Shown here one piece after another: positions 59,732 through 64,000 of a stretch of DNA of 64,000 nt. A model generated the notes under the pieces. The model did not search any database. It had not been told where the DNA came from and worked only from the letters and a program-made list of their open reading frames with translations. How positions within the stretch are numbered: position 1 is the stretch's first letter; each line of letters opens with the position of its first letter. The position numbers and the translations under genes were made by a program. Origin of the DNA: Mucilaginibacter sp. (lineage in GTDB: Bacteria > Bacteroidota > Bacteroidia > Sphingobacteriales > Sphingobacteriaceae); NCBI RefSeq assembly GCF_025359345.1, contig NZ_JANYGQ010000025.1:186001-250000 (forward strand). Direction: 5' to 3'.

Positions 59732-60865
59732 TCATTTTTCGTCTCTCAACATCTTCAGCGAATAAAAGCTGTCGCGCCAATAAATGCCGCCTTGCTTTAC
59801 AGTTATTACCGATGCTTTTAAAACTATCCAGCCAATAAAGAATCCGGAAAATGGGATCATGAATGCGTACCACCATTTGTTGGGCGGGATAACCGACATA
59901 TAGATGATGTGAAACAACAGCATGCCGGCGGCCATCAGCCTGATAGTTGCGGTACCAAAAATAAACATTACAGGCATGGGCAACGCGATTGATACCAGGA
60001 CAAGTAACACATTGGCAATTGCTATTGATAATTTATAATCGGACACAGAAAAAGAGTTTTTTAATAATCCGTTACCAAACTGTGTAAGGTTTTTATACCA
60101 TTCCAAACATACGTATCCTTTACCGGCCAATACATCCTGCATCAGCTTTGCCTGTTTAACTTTTATACCAAGCTGCAGGTCGTCATCGGGCCTCAGTTTA
60201 ATTTCCACATGCGTCCCAATTTTCTCATAGGCGTCGCGCCTTATTAAATTGAAGGCACCGATACCCGAGGATGATTTTGATTTCGGATTTCTGGCCTCCC
60301 AGGGTTTCATATGCATCATCGGCATAATGCAAAATGTGGCATATACGCTGTTTAAAAGGCTCGACCTTGATATCATTTCAGGCAGTATCGTCAGGTGGTC
60401 TAGTTTATTGCGTATCGCATAGCCCATCGCCCGGCTGATAGCATCAGGGTGGAAAACAATATCCGCATCTGTAAACAGAATCCATTCTTCCGTGCTGTTG
60501 AGATAACCTTGGTACATCGCGTTATTTTTGCCCATCCAGCCTTCCGGCAGCGTATTGATGGTTACTATATTAATCTGTGGGTAGCTGCTCTTAAAATCGT
60601 TTAGTATTTCGGCGGTACGGTCGGTCGACCGGTCATTTATCACGATGAGCCGGTAGCTTTGATAATTGATATTGCAAAGGCTTTTCAGTGCCATATCAAG
60701 GTCTTCCTCTTCGTTACGTACAGCAACGATTATGGCAAGCGGCACTTCCGGCTCTATAATTGGCTGCCTGCTTAGCTGTTTTATTTTATTGAACCCAATA
60801 ACGAGGAAGAAATTTAGAAATATTGTGATTAAGCAAATTGCCAGGCTGCAATAAAAAAATACCAT
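59732..60865 (-). CDS. Glycosyltransferase family 2 membrane protein
   Basis: A 377-residue inner-membrane glycosyltransferase. The start at 60865 (MVFFYCSLAICLITIFLNFF) is used because the TTG at 60886 is less likely. The GT-A catalytic domain runs about 43-260: AIIVAVRNEEEDLDMALKSL near 42-61, NDRSTDRTAEILND, and the DxD-like WILFTDADIVFHPDA near 130. A later GIKVKQAKLMQDVLAGK is seen. The C-terminal part (about 280-377) has three to four membrane helices. It resembles HpnB- or carotenoid-type GT2 family proteins that transfer sugar to a lipid. The substrate is unknown. Confidence 0.83.
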   Translation of the reverse strand: MVFFYCSLAICLITIFLNFFLVIGFNKIKQLSRQPIIEPEVPLAIIVAVRNEEEDLDMALKSLCNINYQSYRLIVINDRSTDRTAEILNDFKSSYPQINIVTINTLPEGWMGKNNAMYQGYLNSTEEWILFTDADIVFHPDAISRAMGYAIRNKLDHLTILPEMISRSSLLNSVYATFCIMPMMHMKPWEARNPKSKSSSGIGAFNLIRRDAYEKIGTHVEIKLRPDDDLQLGIKVKQAKLMQDVLAGKGYVCLEWYKNLTQFGNGLLKNSFSVSDYKLSIAIANVLLVLVSIALPMPVMFIFGTATIRLMAAGMLLFHIIYMSVIPPNKWWYAFMIPFSGFFIGWIVLKASVITVKQGGIYWRDSFYSLKMLRDEK

Positions 60866-60926
60866 TGCGATTAGATTTTGGGCCAAAGCTAATGAATATG
60901 AGATATTATTAAGCCTGATAAAGTAT

Positions 60927-62147
60927 TCACTTCAACAGGCTCTTCAATTTATCCTTAACTTTTGCATCTTCCGGGTTTAGCACGAGGGCTTTTTTATAAC
61001 TGGCGACAGCTTTTTCGCGCTCATCTTTTTTTACATAGGCATCGCCCAGGCTGGTAAACGCTTTAGATGATGAAGGATAATTTATAGCATTCATTTCAAA
61101 CAGACTTATTGCATTATCCAGCGTTTCGGGATTCTTCATTAAATAGGATGCCCAATCGTTAATATTCGCTTCGTTTGGTAAGATAGTATAGCCGTAACGT
61201 CGTGATAAATTCAGGTAATGCTTCATTAATATGGCAGCATTAACCTGTTTTGGCTCCTGTGGCGGCAAATCCCATTGCCCGAAAATAAACCGCAGGGCAT
61301 CATAATAGGCTTTTACGGGTTCGGTCATATGGATATCGTCAGGGTAATTTAGATACTTATGATCCAGGCCGATAATTTGCCTTTGGGCTATCAGCGAGTC
61401 AAATTTCAGCAGATTAGTATGGAAAGTGCTTTTATCAGCTACTCCCTCGCTGGCATCGCTATAAAAAAGTATTTTGCTTATGGCCGATCCCTTTTGCAGC
61501 TTCTTATCTGCCAGCTTTAACAAATATCCGTTATCCCACCAAAAAGAGGGGCTCAGGGCTATGTAAGCATTGAACATGTTGGGATTGTTCAAAAAGCAAT
61601 CAATAGCTGTTATCCCGCCAAAAGAATGCCCGGCGAATATTTTAAAAGGATGTGTTTTATAATGCGTTTCAACATATGGTATCAACTCTTCGCTAATAAA
61701 TTGCAGAAACTTATCATTTCCGCCGCTTGGTTTAAGCCACGACGTTGCGCTGGTATCGGGTTTCCCATAATAATCAATAATACTATGGGTAGGTGTGAGA
61801 TCTCTTGTGCGGTTGGTGTTTGGGATGCCTACTATAATCATTTCAGGCATCACATTTACATCCCAACGGCTCAGGTACCTGCAAAGCTCGGCTATCATAC
61901 TAAAATGACTTTCACCATCCATTAAATATAATACCGGGTAACGTTTTGCGGTATTTAGGGAGTCGGCAGGTGGAACATAAATATAGATCTTGCGGGGTTC
62001 GTTAAGGATCTTTGAGGGGATTTGTGCGTTATCGGCTGTTAATGGTTTATAATCAGCCGTATTTTGGGCCTGTAAAAACAAGGGAATAATAGAAAATAAA
62101 AAGATAAAGCTTTTCAGGAACCTGGGGTTTAAGTAAAGACTGATCAT
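60927..62147 (-). CDS. Secreted esterase (IroE-like alpha/beta hydrolase) with C-terminal TPR
   Basis: A 406-residue secreted protein. Starting at 62147 (MISLYLNPRFLKSFIFLFSI) gives a normal signal peptide ending near LFLQA. The esterase D/IroE-like domain (about 30-290) has YPVLYLMDGESHF near 64-76 and nucleophile Ser in FAGHSFGGITAID near 162-174, with a late His in YPDDIHMTEP near 269. A TPR follows at about 345-400 (AFTSLGDAYVKKDEREKAVASYKKA split across the repeat). The alpha/beta hydrolase may act on siderophore esters or polysaccharide acyl esters; neither is proven. The TPR fusion is typical of Bacteroidota. Confidence 0.83.
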   Translation of the reverse strand: MISLYLNPRFLKSFIFLFSIIPLFLQAQNTADYKPLTADNAQIPSKILNEPRKIYIYVPPADSLNTAKRYPVLYLMDGESHFSMIAELCRYLSRWDVNVMPEMIIVGIPNTNRTRDLTPTHSIIDYYGKPDTSATSWLKPSGGNDKFLQFISEELIPYVETHYKTHPFKIFAGHSFGGITAIDCFLNNPNMFNAYIALSPSFWWDNGYLLKLADKKLQKGSAISKILFYSDASEGVADKSTFHTNLLKFDSLIAQRQIIGLDHKYLNYPDDIHMTEPVKAYYDALRFIFGQWDLPPQEPKQVNAAILMKHYLNLSRRYGYTILPNEANINDWASYLMKNPETLDNAISLFEMNAINYPSSSKAFTSLGDAYVKKDEREKAVASYKKALVLNPEDAKVKDKLKSLLK

Positions 62148-62266
62148 AGTTAATGTAATTGGTATTGAAGGTATTAATAAAACCATAAATTTTAAGATTA
62201 ATTTACACCGGGCTAAAACCAGATCAGTTATTTGCGATTTGTATATTTATAACTCAACAATATCAT

Positions 62267-63076
62267 ATGAATTCAACCCCATCATTAAGCGGACAATCAG
62301 CATTGGTAACAGGCGCCGACAGCGGCATAGGCAAAGGTGTGGCATTAGCTTTGGCACAGGCCGGCGCCAGGGTTGTTATCAACTATGCCCATAACAAAGA
62401 TGCAGCAGACGCAACCGTAAACGAGATAACGGCTGCAGGTGGTGAGGCATTCGCTTTCCAGGCGGATGTTAGCCATGAAGCAGAGGTGCAGGCCATGTTT
62501 GCCGAAATGTTTAATCAATACGGCACTATTGATATTTTGGTAAACAACGCCGGCCTGCAAAAGGACTCGAAGTTTGTTGATATGACGCTCGATCAGTGGA
62601 ACACCGTAATCAACATCAACCTTACCGGTCAGTTTTTATGCTCGCGCGAGGCTGCAAGGGAATTTATCCGCAGGGGAGTGGTTGAAGTCAGGAGCAGGGC
62701 GGCCGGAAAAATTATCTGCATGAGCAGCGTACACGAAGTTATCCCATGGGCTGGCCACGTAAACTATGCTGCCAGCAAAGGCGGTATCAGCATGTTTATG
62801 AAAAGTATTGCGCAGGAACTGGCACCCCATAAAATAAGGGTAGTGGGAATTGGGCCCGGCGCTATACAAACGCCTATAAATAAAGCAGCATGGGATACGC
62901 CAGAGGCTTTGGACAAACTTTTAACCTTAATACCTTATAACCGGATTGGTAAACCCGAAGATATCGGCAAGCTAGTCGCCTGGCTGGCATCGGATGATGC
63001 TGATTATATTACCGGCACCACCATATTTATGGATGGGGGCATGACGCTATATCCGGGTTTCGCGGATAACGGATAA
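62267..63076 (+). CDS. Short-chain dehydrogenase/reductase (glucose 1-dehydrogenase-like)
   Basis: A 269-residue classical SDR. The NAD(P)-binding motif is TGADSGIGKG near 16-25 (TGxxxGxG), followed by NNAGLQ near 92, catalytic Ser in ICMSSVHEVIPW near 149 and Tyr-Lys in YAASKGGISMF near 165-175. GPGAIQTPINKAAWDTPE is the usual C-terminal region. Similar proteins oxidise glucose or reduce ketones with NADP. The hydroxyl acceptor cannot be predicted. It stands alone between a divergent esterase and a long gap. Confidence 0.88.
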   Translation: MNSTPSLSGQSALVTGADSGIGKGVALALAQAGARVVINYAHNKDAADATVNEITAAGGEAFAFQADVSHEAEVQAMFAEMFNQYGTIDILVNNAGLQKDSKFVDMTLDQWNTVININLTGQFLCSREAAREFIRRGVVEVRSRAAGKIICMSSVHEVIPWAGHVNYAASKGGISMFMKSIAQELAPHKIRVVGIGPGAIQTPINKAAWDTPEALDKLLTLIPYNRIGKPEDIGKLVAWLASDDADYITGTTIFMDGGMTLYPGFADNG

Positions 63077-63429
63077 AGTTTTAATAGTTGTAGAAGTCGT
63101 ACGGTGGTGGGTTGGCAATTAATAGTTTCTGTTACCCGGTGCCTTATCTGCGCGTTTTTGGAAAAAAAGAGGCAATTGCATCAAAACTTCCAATATGTGA
63201 TTAATTTCATGTTAAGTTATTGTAAAATAGGCGTCACCATTTAATGAGGGCCATTTTTGATGCAATTTTCTGTTTACATATTGTAAAAAATACACTAAGT
63301 AAAATATGATAATTTCAAAATATCGTGTTAAAGTGACGGTTATTATAAAATATTCATAAAAATTCATTTTTATTTACACAATTATCAATTTAACCTTATT
63401 TTTGTTGCGGATTTAAAATTTAACATAAC
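63077..63429. other. Intergenic region with promoter of the small secreted protein
   Basis: I see no gene in this 353-base gap. It becomes very AT-rich near the end. TTTA at 63373-63376 is followed after 20 bases by TATTTTTG at 63397-63404, a near-ideal Bacteroidota promoter, 26 bases before the next ATG. Confidence 0.55.
63373..63404 (+). promoter_or_regulatory. Promoter of the small secreted protein gene
   Basis: TTTA (63373-63376), a 20-base spacer and TATTTTTG (63397-63404) fit the -33/-7 pattern with one -33 mismatch. The start codon is at 63430. Confidence 0.55.
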
Positions 63430-63906
63430 ATGAAAAAGATATTTTTAACAATCGCAACTGCTGCTTTATTCAGCGTAAATGTATTCGCCGGTGATGGCGG
63501 TAAAAAAGTTGATGGTGGTGCGGCTTCTTATGCTGTTCAACAGGCATTTGCCTCTGATTTTGCCAGCGCAACCAACACTGTTTGGACTGTAACTAAAAAC
63601 TGCCAGAAAGTTGATTTCTTAATTGACGGTGTAAAGAAAACTGCTTTCTACACTTTGGCTGGTGATTTTTTGGGTACAACTCAAACTGTTTCTTACAAAG
63701 CTATCCCTGCTAAATCGCAAAAAATGATTGCCGATAGCTACAAAGGCTATACTGCCGACAACGTTATTGTTTACCAGGCTAATGAAGCTTTAAACAACGA
63801 CATCGAGCCAACTTCGTACTTTGTTGATTTGAAAAACGACAAACACGAAATTTTGGTAAGGGTTGCAAACTCAGGTAGTGTTGAGTTTTTTAAACAGGTT
63901 AAATAA
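63430..63906 (+). CDS. Small secreted PepSY-like protein, probably highly expressed
   Basis: A 158-residue exported protein. The signal peptide is MKKIFLTIATAALFSVNVFA, cleaved before Gly21. The mature part begins GDGGKKVDGGAASYAVQQAF and has beta-rich segments (KVDFLIDGVKKTAFYTLAGD near 57-76), similar to PepSY/BLIP-like folds of Bacteroidota periplasmic proteins. Codons end in T or A more often than in its neighbours (GCT, ACT, GGT), a mark of high expression, and both a good promoter and strong terminator bracket it. Function is unknown. Confidence 0.7.
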   Translation: MKKIFLTIATAALFSVNVFAGDGGKKVDGGAASYAVQQAFASDFASATNTVWTVTKNCQKVDFLIDGVKKTAFYTLAGDFLGTTQTVSYKAIPAKSQKMIADSYKGYTADNVIVYQANEALNNDIEPTSYFVDLKNDKHEILVRVANSGSVEFFKQVK

Positions 63907-63930
63907 CTATTAACTAATAACACATTGTGT

Positions 63931-63962
63931 AAGCCATCCGCATTTGCGGGTGGCTTTTTTGT
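63931..63962 (+). terminator. Terminator after the small secreted protein
   Basis: AAGCCATCCGCA (63931-63942) pairs with TGCGGGTGGCTT (63945-63956), with one G-T pair and a two-base loop, and a six-base T run. Confidence 0.85.
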
Positions 63963-64000
63963 TTAATACGAATTTTAATGAAGCGTTAATCCGCTCGAAT

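Noticed and set aside
1..64000. tRNA and rRNA genes
   Set aside because: No cloverleaf-like sequence or rRNA stretch was recognised in the gaps, though a short tRNA could be missed by eye.

Overview
The window looks like chromosome of a Bacteroidota member, most likely Sphingobacteriaceae and close to Mucilaginibacter or Pedobacter. This is inferred from protein families and signals, not from a search. The supporting signs are a menaquinone (futalosine) pathway, many glycoside hydrolases, SprA/Por-style OmpA-PD40 proteins, DUF3667, DUF4126 and PorT-like barrels, lipoproteins with Bacteroidota lipoboxes, and promoters with the TAnnTTTG -7 box instead of sigma-70 boxes. No rRNA, tRNA, CRISPR array, prophage or transposase was seen.

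Layout. 1-3361: a MarR regulator, a GNAT acetyltransferase, then an ABC ATPase and a TolC-type outer-membrane protein. 3535-9912: a PorT-like barrel and a plant polysaccharide block (GH9, GH3, GH53). 9909-16632: DUF3667 protein, nucleoside permease, bifunctional nuclease, etfA/etfB, a TPR protein and a chromate transporter. 16880-23224: dnaB, rlmB, manC, recQ. 23298-31230: a CBM6-like secreted protein, a PorE-like OmpA protein, queE, a lipoprotein/Rieske/NTF2-like trio, and a GH78 rhamnosidase. 31240-40478: housekeeping genes folD, lepA, mtaB, lgt, gtrA-like, an inositol-phosphatase-family gene, nfu, purB. 40747-47378: a TetR-regulated RND efflux operon. 47518-53637: a frameshifted DUF4126 gene, a second TetR, a possible small RNA, an SpmA-SpmB fusion, two DinB-family proteins, DUF3052, an AraC-type regulator and a DUF3494 ice-binding-like lipoprotein. 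53733-63906: a Cys/Met trans-sulfuration enzyme, an S41 peptidase, mqnE-phosphatase-mqnA, a GT2, a TPR esterase, an SDR and a small abundant-looking secreted protein.

Working together. GH9, GH3, GH53 and GH78 would degrade cellulose/glucan, arabinogalactan and rhamnose-containing pectin, but no SusC/SusD pair is present. mqnE and mqnA supply early menaquinone synthesis. EtfAB feeds electrons to the quinone pool. TetR-TolC-MFP-RND is a complete tripartite pump.

The most unusual feature is not a gene. About eleven intergenic gaps hold an element with one architecture: two facing arms, each built from imperfect tandem copies of a short word, with the second arm using the reverse complement of that word. 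The word differs between loci, but three loci share one word family. These elements occur in tandem, divergent and convergent gaps, so they are not simply terminators. Other notable points are very short leaders downstream of TAnnTTTG boxes, an orphan promoter-terminator pair that may encode a small RNA, and a one-base deletion in the DUF4126 gene.
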